A stretch of DNA of 64,000 nucleotides from Alligator mississippiensis (GCF_030867095.1 NC_081829.1:52697036-52761035); one strand, 5' to 3'. Positions 12,194 to 23,460 are shown, counted from the first letter of the stretch. The notes: generated by a model from the letters alone, not told the origin. Numbers and translations: made by a program.

Positions 12194-14140
12194 TGTCTCA
12201 CAGCTTCTACTAGCACAGTTCAGCTCTGCCTAGCCTTGGTTATGAGCCTATAAATTATAGTACCAATCTGGCCCTAAAAGTTCAATTCCAGTCATCTTTA
12301 ACAAACAGTTTTAATCTGAAGCTAGCTGTCATGCTTCTCATGCAAACTCTTTTTGATATGCTTTCTCTCTTTCATGCAGCTTCTGACATGACATTCTATT
12401 AATTTCACTGTGTTGTATAGTTGTGAGTCTGTGACATTTTTAAAATAACATAACATTTTTTCCGTATCCCCTTGGTGCTGGAGACATTAATAGACACAAA
12501 AACCTGGGAAAAAAAAGAAAACCTCATGAGTGTGTCAATTGCATTTTATTATTTATATGACCTCCAAAAGCATTTAGTCTAAGGATTTGATACCAAAGTG
12601 GCCAATAACAAAAGCATGACTCGGCCTAAAGGCTTTATTAAAAGGAAAAAGAGCATACAAGAGTATAGTATATTTGCAAACTGAATCTTGCTGAGGCCGT
12701 GGAGACCAATCTGAAATATCACTTAGAAGCCGGAATAACATTTAGAACACAAATCCCCGCCCCCCCGCCTTTCCCCACTCAGTGCATCCTTGCAAAAGCA
12801 TTGGTTTCTACAGAGCTCTTCAGTGGCTCTCAGCCCCTCTACCTACTACATTGGTTTGTCACCTGACATCCTCTCTGTCTAGGCTTCCAGGGAACTGTAG
12901 GTGTGTTCATCCTTTTAAGATCTGTGGACACATTAGGAACTTCTTCAAGTCAAGAGGGGTGAGATTTTTTCCAGTGTCTCATTACTGAAGCCCCTTGGTA
13001 ACCGGGCTCAGGGACAATGAGTGACAAGATCCTTTAGATATGGCTGCAGGATGCTCCACTAGATCCTGTGTTACAGGAGGGCTGTAGAAAAAAAAGAGGC
13101 TGTGGGAATATTTTCCTCATTCATGCTGCCATATGTGGGAGAAGAGCTAGCATACCCTGTTTACCAAAACATTTCAATTTACAGGTTGCAGCAGTCCAAG
13201 TTGTGCAGTCCCTTACAAAACAAATTAGCCATTTTATGTTTTATGAAAACCTGAGATGGGAGATGAATTCCTGACCTTAGCACTTAGTGAAGGGAGAATT
13301 TTGGTCACCAGTCCCTCCAGCCAAAATCAACTTCGAGAGAAGTGCTGAGGGCTTTGGAGAGAGGGGAAAAAGAGAAGCTCATGCTGTGTAACTTTGTAAT
13401 CACCAAGCTAAAATTCACATTTGCTTGGAATCCTGAACGCAAGGCTCAACTCAAATGAATGCAGGATTCAATTAAAATATTTCATCAATGATCTAGAAAA
13501 GATATTCTCTCTCAGATTATTTCACAGAGCTATAGTGGCAATTAAAAGCTAATAGCACTTTCTGTCATATTTATATGTTGTGAAATATAGTAATTTAGCA
13601 AGCTGTCTGCAACCTGGAATGGTCCTGCAGTTCAGGAGTGTGGTACTGTGAGCAAAGTAGTTAAATCCACTGCAATTATAATGTAAAATCTTAATATTTA
13701 TAGGGTGCTTTCAAAATAGTTCCATCTGCATTTTACAAATTAATATCGGGTATTATGATTTTTTGTGACATGATTATTATATACTTATATACAATATTTT
13801 ATAGTTATTTTCAGATTTATTAGGACTTATAGAAATAATAGTCACTAACCTATTTTCCCAGAATATATAAACTAGCCCATGAAGTAAAATATGAATAAGT
13901 GGTAACACTTCAAAGATTTCTCTAAAAGATTCTTACTACTGGTTATTAAGAAAACCTGCTTTTTATAGTATTATTACATCTACACTCTTATGCTTTTTGT
14001 TTCACCAAATATTTCTAATAATATATTTTCACTTTTGTTTATAGCTAAAGTTTATGCCTAATAGACTTATGAAAAAGAAATCTCGTCAACTCTTTTAATG
14101 TGGATAAGTTGAACAGGCCAGGCATTCAGGCAGTGTAAAT
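12194..14140. other. Downstream flank of CTNNA3, no gene seen
   Basis: No recognisable coding sequence or repeat with defined ends. Short C-rich and A-rich tracts only. Any longer CTNNA3 3' UTR isoform would lie here. Confidence 0.6.
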
Positions 14141-14156
14141 CAGCCCAGATCTTTTT

Positions 14157-14162
14157 TTATTT
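14157..14162 (-). promoter_or_regulatory. Candidate CTNNA3 polyadenylation signal
   Basis: AATAAA on the minus strand, about 500 bp past the CTNNA3 stop codon. It would give a 3' UTR of roughly 520 bp. Inferred from position alone; transcript ends are needed to confirm it. Confidence 0.3.
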
Positions 14163-14658
14163 CAATGAAACTGCAGTGATTCATGCCAGCTAAGCATCTA
14201 GTCCAATATACCCTACCCTTAAAAGGTGTTGTAGAATATCTTAAATTTCACACAGTTTGGCCATATTCATTAGATGTAATCTCATTGCAGTCAGTGAAGT
14301 TATACAACAGATGAATTTGGCTCATTGTGGATTGTCTTCCAAATACATGAAAGCCAGCTATGCATACCCTTAGCATAACACAGCACTGTGACCTATCACT
14401 CAAAATGCTTTGTGTCAAACAAGGCATTATAAACAGAAAAAACAATGTCAGAATCAGAGAATAAAAGACAATGTTTTTATACTGTGTGTTCTTAAGACAT
14501 CTAACAGTGTTAAAAAAATCTCCTGTAAAGCCAAAGTAATTGTTAAACATACAAAAGCAGAAAATCCCCAACATTAACATACTTTCAGGTTTTAACAAGT
14601 GGGAAAAACAACATGCAAAAGGAGCAGTTTCAAAGTGCACAGTGGCAGAATAAGAATG

Positions 14659-14947
14659 TTACATTATTTCTCTTCCTCTAAATTCACTCATGGCTTGAAC
14701 AGGATGGGTACTTTTCTTAGCAGAACCTTTCCTGACAGCTGTATAGATTTCTTCTGGCTTCTCTCTTTTAAACAGGGGCTTCTTTTCTGGGGCCTTCATC
14801 CTCCACATCACAACAGGGTGCCGTAGCCTAGTAGGACTTTGAAATTTGATAATCTTAGTGGAGGCAATATAGGACATCTTCACAGTCTGCACCACAGCAT
14901 TCATTAAATTTTTGGCTGCCTGAATTTAGTGAAGTGACACTATCCAA
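14659..14947 (-). CDS. CTNNA3: CTNNA3 (alpha-T catenin) terminal coding exon, with an apparent 1-base frame anomaly
   Basis: Encodes the C-terminal end of alpha-T catenin, the actin-linking adherens-junction protein that binds beta-catenin or plakoglobin. The acceptor is tatttcag at 14948-14955, and the stop is TAA at 14659-14661. The main frame reads MNAVVQTVKMSYIASTK, then RHPVVMWRMKAPEKKPL, KREKPEE and finally MSEFRGREIM, which matches alpha-catenin C-termini and alpha-T specifically (VVQTVKMSYIASTKII). The first residues after the acceptor read LDSVTSL, as expected from the family, but a third T at 14925-14927 (one A more than expected on the coding strand) shifts the frame before the expected IQAAKNL. 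An AG at 14920-14921 lies just past this base, and splicing there would start at GCA GCC in the main frame. An assembly error, a real change tolerated by altered splicing, or a lesion are all possible. The family identification is very secure. Confidence 0.95.
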
Positions 14948-15419
14948 CTGAAATAAGAAATATGACTAGGGAAATATGTCTAGGGAATCAGTCTGCCTCT
15001 TATCATAGCATATCTAGGAATAAACAGTATTAAAAAAAAAAAAAAAGACTACCATATAAAATATAATATATTTGTTTTCCCTTTAGGATGTTTGATCATT
15101 ATATTCAGTTTTCTACTGCTCAGACTTAAAGAACATAGAACAATTTGAGATGCTGAACTATAAACTGCATAAGCATTCTTTAACATGAGCTCACAGTCCT
15201 TGTATGCAAAGTATCATTGAAATTACTGACACTGGTAATGAGACTAACTAGCAGAAAACCCATGACAATTGTACCTTTATTCCCCTATTTCCTTACTTCA
15301 CACTAACACTAGAAAAAAATCTTAATTTGTTTCCCCTGTATTCCAAAGACTCCCTTGCAAAGCCTCCTGGGAAATATAAAAATCTTGTCAAGTAGCTGGA
15401 TTCTTTAGCAGTACTGAAT

Positions 15420-15498
15420 CTATTCTATTGTCTTTGTGGTTAAGGTCTTTCAAGCTTAAGGTCTTTCAAAGGAGATTGAGCTAGATGACCACCTCATC
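15420..15498 (+). mobile_element. Short CR1-like 3' tail fragment
   Basis: The text ggagattgagctagatgaccacctcatcc resembles the conserved CR1 3' tail (gg-ttggactagatgacc...). It is cut on its right by the inverted-repeat element at 15499. Short, hence low confidence. Confidence 0.4.
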
Positions 15499-15820
15499 CA
15501 GTATAACCTCATAAATCCATTATGCTTGGGACCGAACACCTGCCAGAAATTTGAAAATTCTGGATTTTTTTTTAACTAGAGCGGCAGTCAGTCATGGGAA
15601 GGGTGGGGGGGGAGGGGAGCAGTGACTGGTCCCACAGCAGCGGCCACACATGGAGCAGTGGATGGTGGTGACAGCCACCTGCAAGTTTCCCCCTCTGCTG
15701 CTCCAAGACCAGCTTCCACTTCCCCCTATGCTGCTCTGGGACTGGCCACCACTACTCCCCAGTGTGCCAGATTTTTGAGAATTCTGGATTTTTGATATCT
15801 GGATTTATGAGGTTATACTG
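15499..15820. mobile_element. Non-autonomous DNA transposon with perfect 21-bp inverted repeats
   Basis: The terminal repeat cagtataacctcataaatcc plus one base at 15499-15519 is exactly the reverse complement of 15800-15820. The interior carries a further inverted or tandem echo (aattctggattttt near 15555 and 15778). The CAGTATAACC ends are reminiscent of pogo/Tigger-type mariner elements. A TA follows the right end, but the left flank does not show it clearly, so the superfamily stays tentative. No coding capacity. Confidence 0.75.
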
Positions 15821-16169
15821 TATTATGACATTCAAGAGGATCTGAAAGCCTAAATATATTAGCTTCTTTAAAAAAAAAGGGGCTTAAGACTATAGAATGT
15901 ATATTGCTGGTCTATGTATTTAGCTTCCAGATTTCAAACACCAACTGCCATGCACATACAAATTTTAAAATATAAGGTCTTCTATGAATATCTGTGGGCA
16001 CTATAACATGCTGCTCCTATTTTGCCTTGCTAATTAGGAAAGCATAAATAAGCTTTAAATCGAGCAAGCTGGCTCTGTACCGCTTCACTGAAGGAACCAA
16101 ATTGGCTACTGGTAAGTGTTTGCCTTTCTACATCAAACAGAGAAGTCCCTTCAGACCATAGAAAAAGCT

Positions 16170-16346
16170 ACCAAATCGATGGCTCTGTGAAAAAGGCAAA
16201 CACAATTCTAGGATATATTATCAACAGAGATGGAAAACTATGGACACCTTGTATGGGGCACTAAGGAGACCTAATTTGGGCCACCCAGTACAATTCAGAA
16301 TACCCTTATACAGGAAAAAATAATTCGTACTAGAACAGGTACAAAG
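16170..16346 (+). mobile_element. CR1 LINE fragment, left part (split by retrovirus)
   Basis: The plus-strand text reads KANTILGYIINRDGKLWTPC with later breaks and ends LEQVQ at the retroviral insertion. The CR1 reading resumes past the retrovirus at 22697 as RRVIRMIRNM. Together these lie at the LERVQRRxxxMIRG block of CR1 reverse transcriptase. Old and diverged. Confidence 0.6.
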
Positions 16347-16998
16347 TGTCTTGGCCGGGCTGAACCGACTCGAGGTGATTCAGAAATTACTCATTCATCA
16401 GGGCGGGCTGCTGAATGGAGAGGCAGAAGAGGTTTAATGGTTGTAAAAAACTTTACTTACATCGTGGGTGGCTGTGACGGAAACGGTTCGGTGGTCTGGA
16501 CAACAATGTGAGTTGCTCCAGCTGGCGAGGCCAATGCCAGTAAATCTGTCCGCAATTCAAGCCGGCGGGGAAAGGGTACGTCTGGGACTGTGTTCGGCGA
16601 CGGGAAGAAGGATCGATAGGTGATCAGTCTATCGACCAGCTAGCCGCAAGTCGGATCTCTAAGAGGCACTCTGCAGCATGCTCAAAGCTCTTCGACTTGG
16701 GCAGAAGTCGCGCTAGTTTTTAAATGGCCAGCAAGCCAATTACCAGCCGCCACGTGTGAATAATTTAGCACTAGCCAATTGCGGGGCACGAATTTACATC
16801 CGAATGGCGGGAACTCTTTGCACCACGCATTTCTGTGCTGCAAAGAGAAATGCATCCTGCAAAGACAGCTGCAAATTGGCGGGAACTCTCTCCTGCATGC
16901 GGGTTCTTTATGCAGCAAAAACCCTCGCTGTGCAAGAAGCTCTCGCATGTCAAGAAAATGCCATAGTGCTGAGGCACCAAACTCACTGGGTTATGACA
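16347..16998 (-). repeat. 3' LTR of the endogenous retrovirus
   Basis: 652 bp, starting TGTCATAACCC and ending GGCCAAGACA on the minus strand. Matches the copy at 22043-22691 along its whole length. Parts (for example the ggcgggaactc segment and the GGGTTATGACA end) are shared with the solo LTRs at 30702 and 33686. Confidence 0.93.
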
Positions 16999-17012
16999 TG
17001 CCCCCTTGCCGA
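16999..17012 (-). other. Polypurine tract of the endogenous retrovirus
   Basis: The minus strand reads GGCAAGGGGGCA directly before the 3' LTR, where the plus-strand primer is expected. Confidence 0.6.
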
Positions 17013-17141
17013 CGGCACAACTGGAACTGCAGTCTGGTCTCACAATCAGGTAGTTGTGAATTACCGCTTTTGCTGGGGTTAAACCTGTGAAGAAAACAGA
17101 ATAACAAGACAAAACACAACGAGAAAAAATCATAATTGGTT

Positions 17142-18152
17142 TCACTGTAAGGATACTGGGTGAACGTCGGAACGGCGAGTCATCCAGTTGTGAGGAACAA
17201 TAATAGGGGGACAATCAGGCTTCTCTTCCAGTTGGACAGAATAGGTATTGGGATATTGTCCCGGCCGTTGAACTGTCCCTTTGTGAACTTGTGGATGAGA
17301 CTGATGGGGGTGCGGTATTGAAATCCACACTAACTCGTCAGGTTGGAACTTGAGCTCCCAAGGTGGGGGTTTTTGGACATTAGCTTTGTCCCATAACGGC
17401 TTAGCAGTGTTTAGTGAAATAAGGACATCGTGATTAAATTTAGTCCAATTTTTAAATGTCCCTCCTCCTTTAAGGCGAAGCTGCTCCTTGTATAGACCTA
17501 TGTGTCTGTCCACAACGCCGTTGGACTGCAGATGGTACAGCAGATGAAGATACCATGACACATTATGAAGACGAGCAAATTTATCCAGAGCATTAGAGTT
17601 AAACGGAGGTCCTCCATCAGACTGAATTTCATGAGGAGGCTGCCAGGTGGCAAACACAGCAGTTAAGGCAGTAATAACAGCAGTGGCATTGCTTTTTCGC
17701 AAGGGAATAACCTGTAACTGTCTGGTCCCCAAATCAACCACAACTAGTCCTTTATTTGGTGGTTTAGACCCTGGGAGGGGTCCCAGCAGGTCCACCTGCC
17801 AAACTTTTCCTGCCGGAAACTGCAAAGAATCAAAAGCTCCGATCTGATGCTTGGTTTTATGACACTTCTCTTTAGCACATGTTTCACAAGCCTGAGCTAC
17901 CTTTTCCCAATCCCGCCTGGCTCCATATGAGGCGAGCTCTGTAATGGTTCGGCACCAACGTTGATGACAAGCCCGTGGTCCCGGGTGACCCCAATTTTCG
18001 TGAAGCCACGCGAGGAGTGGATTTGCTTCAGAATTAGTGGTAGATGTGACAGGCAAGGCTATGTCAGTCCGGAGTGGATCTTCCAAGAACTTATCAATTA
18101 CCTCATGCACTGGATCAGTATCTGGACGATGGGACTTAGTGTGTCTAATCAA
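17142..18152 (-). pseudogene. Retroviral integrase region (fossil)
   Basis: Open stretch of 336 codons. Near its start is an HHCC-type zinc-binding block (HENWGHPG... and ACETCAKEKC). The catalytic core shows WQVDLLGPLPG and EIQSDGGPPFNS, and a C-terminal part ends PIIVPHNWMTRRSDVHPVSL. In the family this domain inserts viral DNA into the host. It is part of a broken element. Confidence 0.88.
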
Positions 18153-18191
18153 TGGAAGGTGTATAAATCTAGTTAACGTCCTCCAGATATC

Positions 18192-18725
18192 TCACCAATC
18201 ATCCAAGTTCTCGGTGGGAAAAGCTATACCCGTAAGAATTTTGTAGATATACTGTGAATCAATTGCGATGATTGGAACTGGGAGTGTATCGTTATGATAC
18301 ATCAAACAATGTTCCAGTACCTTCAGGAATCCTAATAATTCACATTTTTGGGACGAATTATCATCTGGGTCGGCTTGAAATATTTCCTTGTCGTGACAAG
18401 CTTTACAGTAGTATCCATAGCCTCCTTCATGTTGGGAGGTTCCGTCCGAGGCCATCCACGCTGGGGCAGAAGTTCCATACAGTGTAGGAACCTTTTCCTC
18501 ATCTTCTGGGCTTGGATCAGGTACCATGTCCTCCAACCTCCAACAATGCCAATTATAATGGTGGGAAAGTACTAGCGTATTCCAGGTCTTAGACTCCCCT
18601 TGAAAATGTGGGTCGATTCTTCCCGCGTCCAGCAAGTGTAACAATGTGGCACCAGGAGCGCGCAATGTCCCATGCCCCCTTGCTAACGGCTCCACCAGTT
18701 GTTCAGCTAGGAGAATCTTTCCCAT
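18192..18725 (-). pseudogene. Retroviral RNase H region (fossil)
   Basis: Lies between reverse transcriptase and integrase. Readable patches include AWMASDGTSQHEGGYGYY, KCELLGFLKVLEHCL and IIAIDSQYIYKIL, in the order of RNase H acidic-residue blocks. Degraded along with the rest of the provirus. Confidence 0.7.
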
Positions 18726-18734
18726 AGCTCCATA

Positions 18735-19700
18735 TCAATGTTGCGCCGCTTGGAGCGTCTTATGGGCCGTGTATACTAACTCATCGCGGGGGTTGTGCAC
18801 GACAGCCCACACGTGGTTGGTGGTGAATCCAAGGGTTACAGTTAGTGACTCACCCAGATCGATGGCATGGAGTTGTGTACCTTTAACCGTGGTTAGCAGG
18901 CGAAGCAGATTCTGCTGATCCTTTTCCGTCCAAGGCGTGGACTTTTGGGACTTGTCACGAATTTGTCGTTGTAATTTAGCGAGGAGTGCCAGATCACTAG
19001 GTCCAATATAATGTCGATACCAATTTAAATGACCCAAAAGCTGTTGAAAATGCCTCTTAGTGACAGGGTGGAACGTTTTTAGTGGATCGATGTTAGGACC
19101 CTCACGCGAGACTCCGTGGCGGATGGAACTGGTGTATCGAGTGCCAAGGAACGTAATGTCATCTACAGGATGTAGGCTTGACTTTTCCTCGTTGATTGTC
19201 CATCCCTCACTTTGAAGGTGAGCAACCAGTTGGCTTACTACTCTGGCAACTACAGAGCTATCACGACCCATGATGGCAATATCATCAACATAACTCCAAA
19301 TTTTTAATTCTTTTTCTGAGGGAAGAGAGTGCAAGGCTCGAAAATTCTTCAGGGTGTTATTCATGGCACCAGTGGCTAACGATGGAGCGTTGAGATAACC
19401 TTGCGGACAAACTGTCCACCTGTACATGATGCCATCAATACACATATTCAGTATTCCCTCTGGGTCAGTTATTGGGATAGAAAAGAACATATTTTTCAGA
19501 TCTAATGTAACTCTGACCCATGGACTTTCCTGGAACTGTGCTATCTCAAACATACACTGTGGCAAAGTAGACGGATTAGGTTGTTGAAGTACTTAGCATC
19601 TTTTATTGACTTCTCGATAGTCTACAACCAACCGGGCTTCATTAGGCTTCCCAGGCTTCACCACTCCCCATCCTGATGATAGGTAGGTGCTGGCTGTTAC
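18735..19700 (-). pseudogene. Retroviral reverse transcriptase region (fossil)
   Basis: Clear motifs are TLDLKNMFFSIPI (motif A), CPQGYLNAPSLATGAM (motif B) and IWSYVDDIAIM (the YVDD active site), followed by a thumb/connection region with QQLLGHLNWYRHYIG. The spacing is that of an ordinary retroviral polymerase. Confidence 0.9.
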
Positions 19701-19809
19701 GGTCTTAATACAGCCTCGTCGCTCAAGTCGCTGCAGAAGGTTAGTAAGGGACTGTTTCAGAGAATCCTTAGTTGGGATTGGCCGATATCGCCAGGTGGAA
19801 GTGTCACGA

Positions 19810-20150
19810 AGCGTTGGTCAATGCCAGTCCTGCTCTGGGATAATTACGGGTAACGCCTGTAGCACTTGTTCCTTAAGGTCAAGCGTTTTTATCCCGGGGA
19901 TTCCTAAAATGTTGATGCCCCCTAGAACGGCCTTTAGGGGATATCGGTGGTCCTGAACCCAAAACTTGACCTTCGTTGTGATGGTGATAGCATTAAGCCC
20001 TTGTACCTTGATCATCTTGGTGGTCTTTTCATGAGGTATCATTGAGGTAATCACATTGGTCTGAGCTCCAGTATCGAGAAGGAAGGATACCTGTTGTTTG
20101 TCATCCGGATCGGTAGGGTTGTAAACAGTGAGTTCAGCATATGGTCAAGA
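19810..20150 (-). pseudogene. Retroviral aspartic protease region (fossil)
   Basis: Shows SFLLDTGAQTNVI, the retroviral protease active-site motif, and further on GGINILGIPG, which matches the G-x-x-x-L-G block seen near the end of such proteases. Located between gag and polymerase as expected. Confidence 0.8.
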
Positions 20151-20203
20151 ATCAGTAGGATCAGGTCTGAGTTGAGGAAGGCCTCCAGTGGAGCCGACGG
20201 CCA

Positions 20204-22030
20204 TTACTCATTTTTTGACGGATCCTCAAAATTAAATCCCAATGCTTCAGCCATACTGGTCTGGGCCTTGTCTCCCAAAATTCTCAATTGAGCCTTCGTT
20301 AGTCCGGTGTGAGCGAGAAGAAATCTGAACATAGTTCTTTCCTTCAGAGTTCCTTCCTTTGAGGTTCTTTCTTTTGGGGTCCTTGGAGGTGACCCCCATG
20401 GCTCTCGCTGAGGGGTATACCCTGGATGCCTAGGCCTCAATGTTGCAGCCAGGTACGCTGAAGGTCGATCCCTTGTGTCATTAGAAGCTTCCTCATCTTG
20501 CTTCATAAGTGCCTGCAATCGTGGGAGATGGCCTAAAAGACTTCCCATTGGTTGACCTGCCATCGGGTTCAAGAAGAGTCAGAGTGTAACAGCATTCACT
20601 CCTCCGTATACCCCCACGCAGGCATCTATAGCTTCCAAGGGCGTTGGAATTGCCCCAGGGTCCAATAGGTGACGATGAGCCCATCTCTCTTTTCGCTGGA
20701 CTGCTGTTAGTCCCATTGGATTTGTTCTTGGGCTCCATGAGAGATACAACACTCCAACTATAGCCAGGAGAAGTTGTTCTGCAGTAGCCTTCTTCGGGCA
20801 ACCCTCGTGCCAGGTGTGAAATTTGTGGGTTACCTGTCCTACCACAAGCGCCGGGAGTGGGATGGGCCAGCGGGCACTGTCCATGACCACATTCAAATCA
20901 GTAGCGCGCCCTCCACTCCACGCTGCTTGTTGTGTCAGGGCACTCGCTTCTTCCTTATCCAGAGGGTCCAATCCAAATTCCGCTATCAGTCTTCCTAACC
21001 ATATGGCCAAGGTTTCTTCCGGCCTTATTTTGGATTCTTTACAAAGCTCTTGTATCTCTGGTCTGGTGCGTGTACGAGAGATAGTGGTGGTACGTGTAGC
21101 ACCATCTTCATCCTCAACATGCTTCATCACAGCTATCGGGTACGCTGCGGCAGAGAGAGGGTTAAATTCTGCATCTGGGAGCATTGGGTATATCCCTCCT
21201 CCCATTGCCCCCTCCCCATGGTAAAGAGGCATGGTTGCAGGGAACGACGTCACCTCAGGGGGTGGAGTCACCAAGGGAATTCCCGCCGGGTCTTCCATAA
21301 CTCCGCCCCTCCTTTCCGGGTTCCCCAGGTAGCTCGCGCTTCTTTTGGCGCCATTTTCTGCTAGCAGCATCATGCAGCTAGCATTGTTAACAAACGCTGC
21401 TCCGGAGCCCTTCGCTGTCCGCTCCAGCGACTCCTTTCCCGCAGTATACATCTGAGCCTCCAGATTCGCGTATTCCCTCAGTAGGCCCATTACTGCACGG
21501 AACAGCACATTTATCATCTTTCCCTTTTTCCATTTAATTAGACCCCACTTCGGCTTGTGACTACCCTTAGTTTCTAAATCCTCCCGTAGCTGAACGAGGA
21601 GCTCATGGCCCCGCGACTCGGGCACCAAATCCGGACAGTTGAACCAGTCCGTGGGGGTGGTTCCCCCCCCCCTTTAAGTATCGGGTGCATTGGGCAAACT
21701 CCTGAGCGGGGGTCAGCTTTTCTGCCTTCCGCGCTTTCACCCCGGCGAGAGATATTGTTGATGTTTCCTCCGGGGGCCGATAATAAACCCGGTCGCTCCC
21801 CATTATGCATCCGAACTCCCCTAGGGATAGCTTTGTTCTCCATTCTTTCACCATGGCCTCTTCTCTTTTTACGGAGAAGTAACCCTCAATACTTCTTTCC
21901 TCCCCTTCTACCGCCTGGTGGTAAGCGATATGCGCCCATAGATTGTTAGCATTCTCTACGTGGCGGTTCCTGGTGCGCCAGGGGCAGCACCCAATTAAGT
22001 TCTTCTCCCTCACCGTGCCCTTTAATCCCA
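20204..22030 (-). pseudogene. Retroviral gag region (fossil)
   Basis: Several open stretches in more than one frame fill the space between the primer site and protease. The largest (20579-21628) has a Pro-rich part (LVTPPPEVTSFPATMP) followed by a capsid-like helical part. I assign gag by position and general character; sequence similarity to a named gag was not recognised. No zinc-knuckle CCHC box was seen. Confidence 0.65.
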
Positions 22031-22042
22031 TCCTTGTCGCCA
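22025..22042 (-). other. Primer-binding site, tRNA-Ser-like
   Basis: The minus strand directly after the 5' LTR reads TGGCGACAAGGATGGGAT. This is close to the complement of the 3' end of serine tRNA (GCT anticodon), remembered as TGGCGACGAGGGTGGGAT. A tRNA database comparison would test it. Confidence 0.6.
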
Positions 22043-22691
22043 TGTCTCGGCCGGGCTGAACTGACTCGAGGTGATTCAGAAATTACTTGTTCGTCAGGGC
22101 GGGCTGGTGAATGGAGAGGCAGAAGAGGTTTAATGGTTGTAAAAAACTTTACTTACGTCGCGGGTGGCTGCGACAGAAACGGTTCGGTGGTCTGGACAAC
22201 AATGTGAGTTGCTCCAGCTGGCGAGGCCAATGCCAGTAAATCCATCCGTAATTCAAGCCGGCGGGGAAAGGGTACGTCTGGGACTGCGTTCGGCGACGGG
22301 AAGAAGGATCGATAGGTGATCAGTCTATCGACCAGCTAGCCGCAAGTCGGATCTCTAAGAGGCACTCTGCAGCGCGCTCAAAGCTCTTTGACTTGGGCGG
22401 AAGTCGCGCTAGTTTTTAAACGGCCAGCAAGCCAATTACCAGCCGCCACGTGTGAATAATTTAGCACTAGTCAATTGTGGGGCACGAATTTACATCCGAA
22501 TGGCGGGAACTCTTTGCACCATGCATTTCTGTGCTGCAAAGAGAAATGCATCCTGCAAAGACTGCAAATTGACGGGAACTCTCTCCTGCATGCAGGTTCT
22601 TTATGCAGCAAAAACCCTCGCTGTGCAAGAAGCTCTCATGTGTCAAGAAAATTCCATAGTGCCGAGGCACCAAACTCACTGGGTTATGACA
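22043..22691 (-). repeat. 5' LTR of the endogenous retrovirus
   Basis: 649 bp, the partner of 16347-16998, ending CCGAGACA on the minus strand immediately before the primer-binding site. Confidence 0.93.
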
Positions 22692-22696
22692 CAAAG

Positions 22697-22740
22697 AAGG
22701 GTTATTAGGATGATCAGGAACATGGGCAACTTAGGGTATT
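22697..22740 (+). mobile_element. CR1 LINE fragment, right part (split by retrovirus)
   Basis: Continues the CR1 reading of 16170-16346 as RRVIRMIRNM after the target duplication. Short. Confidence 0.5.
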
Positions 22741-23460
22741 TGCATAAATAGGGTTACGTATGTGCATAACTAGGGTTAGGTCAATCTAAATGCTAATCTG
22801 TGAGACATTCAGGGAAGTTAAATAGAGCAAAAAATGGTGGGACCAATTTAAATGAGTTCACCTGAGGAGGTGAACTAAGTTAGATCTAGAATGGTTTAGC
22901 CTGATACAGTGAACGTCTCCATATGTTCAGAGCACAGCCCTAGGGCTAGGAAAGCCAAACTACTCACTCCAGCCCCAGGATTGTACTTTTCCTACCCACC
23001 TTCCCAAACCTGACAGGGCTATTTTTTAGTCTCTGACCCCTCTCTTGCTCCCAAATGGACAACCCTCCCACCAGCACCCACCACCACCCAATTCTGCAAA
23101 ACCTCCCCCAGACCCACCTGCCACCTTTGTGGACCTGCTAACACACCTTAATTCCATCCGCCTCAGGTTACACCCAGTTCACAGCATGGCTCTCAGCACT
23201 GGTGAACATGTAGCTTAAAGAAAGCCATGTGATTGCAGACTGGGTACAGCAAACATCTGCACATACCCTTATTTTATGTATGGACACCAAAAGAAATTCA
23301 TTTTTTTAACTTAATTTAGCAACACAGAAGATAAGAGCAGTTATCATTGCTGACTATATATTCATCATAGCTGGTCAATATCAGAGAGGAAAGCTGTTTA
23401 AGATAAAGGAAAATGTTAGCATATGAGCAAATTGGCAAAATTGTTCTGGCTATTTGTAGG
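22741..23460. other. No gene seen
   Basis: Mixed-composition intronic sequence with a C/A-rich tract around 23050-23150. No recognisable domains or paired repeats. Confidence 0.6.

Larger units (their letters stand above)
16347..22691 (-). mobile_element. Endogenous retrovirus, gag-pol, minus strand, broken
   Basis: A fossil provirus of about 6.3 kb. Its ends are two LTRs of about 650 bp, flanked by the same 5-bp target sequence CAAAG (16342-16346 and 22692-22696). On the minus strand the order is 5' LTR, primer-binding site, gag, protease, reverse transcriptase, RNase H, integrase, polypurine tract, 3' LTR. No envelope gene is recognisable; only about 140 bp separate the integrase end from the LTR. 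The coding region is interrupted about half a dozen times. The primer site resembles the 3' end of tRNA-Ser, pointing to an ERV-S/ERV-L-like (class III) relationship, though the class is uncertain. LTRs differ by about 4-5% by eye, mostly transitions, so with slow crocodilian rates the insertion is probably tens of millions of years old. Confidence 0.93.

Noticed and set aside
14248-14640. 130-codon minus-strand open frame just past the CTNNA3 stop
   Set aside because: Lies in the 3' UTR, is hydrophobic and Phe/Cys-rich as expected of AT-rich text, and resembles no protein.
20774-21364. Plus-strand open frames inside the provirus
   Set aside because: Shadow frames opposite the gag region.
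23036-23160. Pro/His-rich coding look
   Set aside because: Simple C/A-rich tract, no open frame of useful length.
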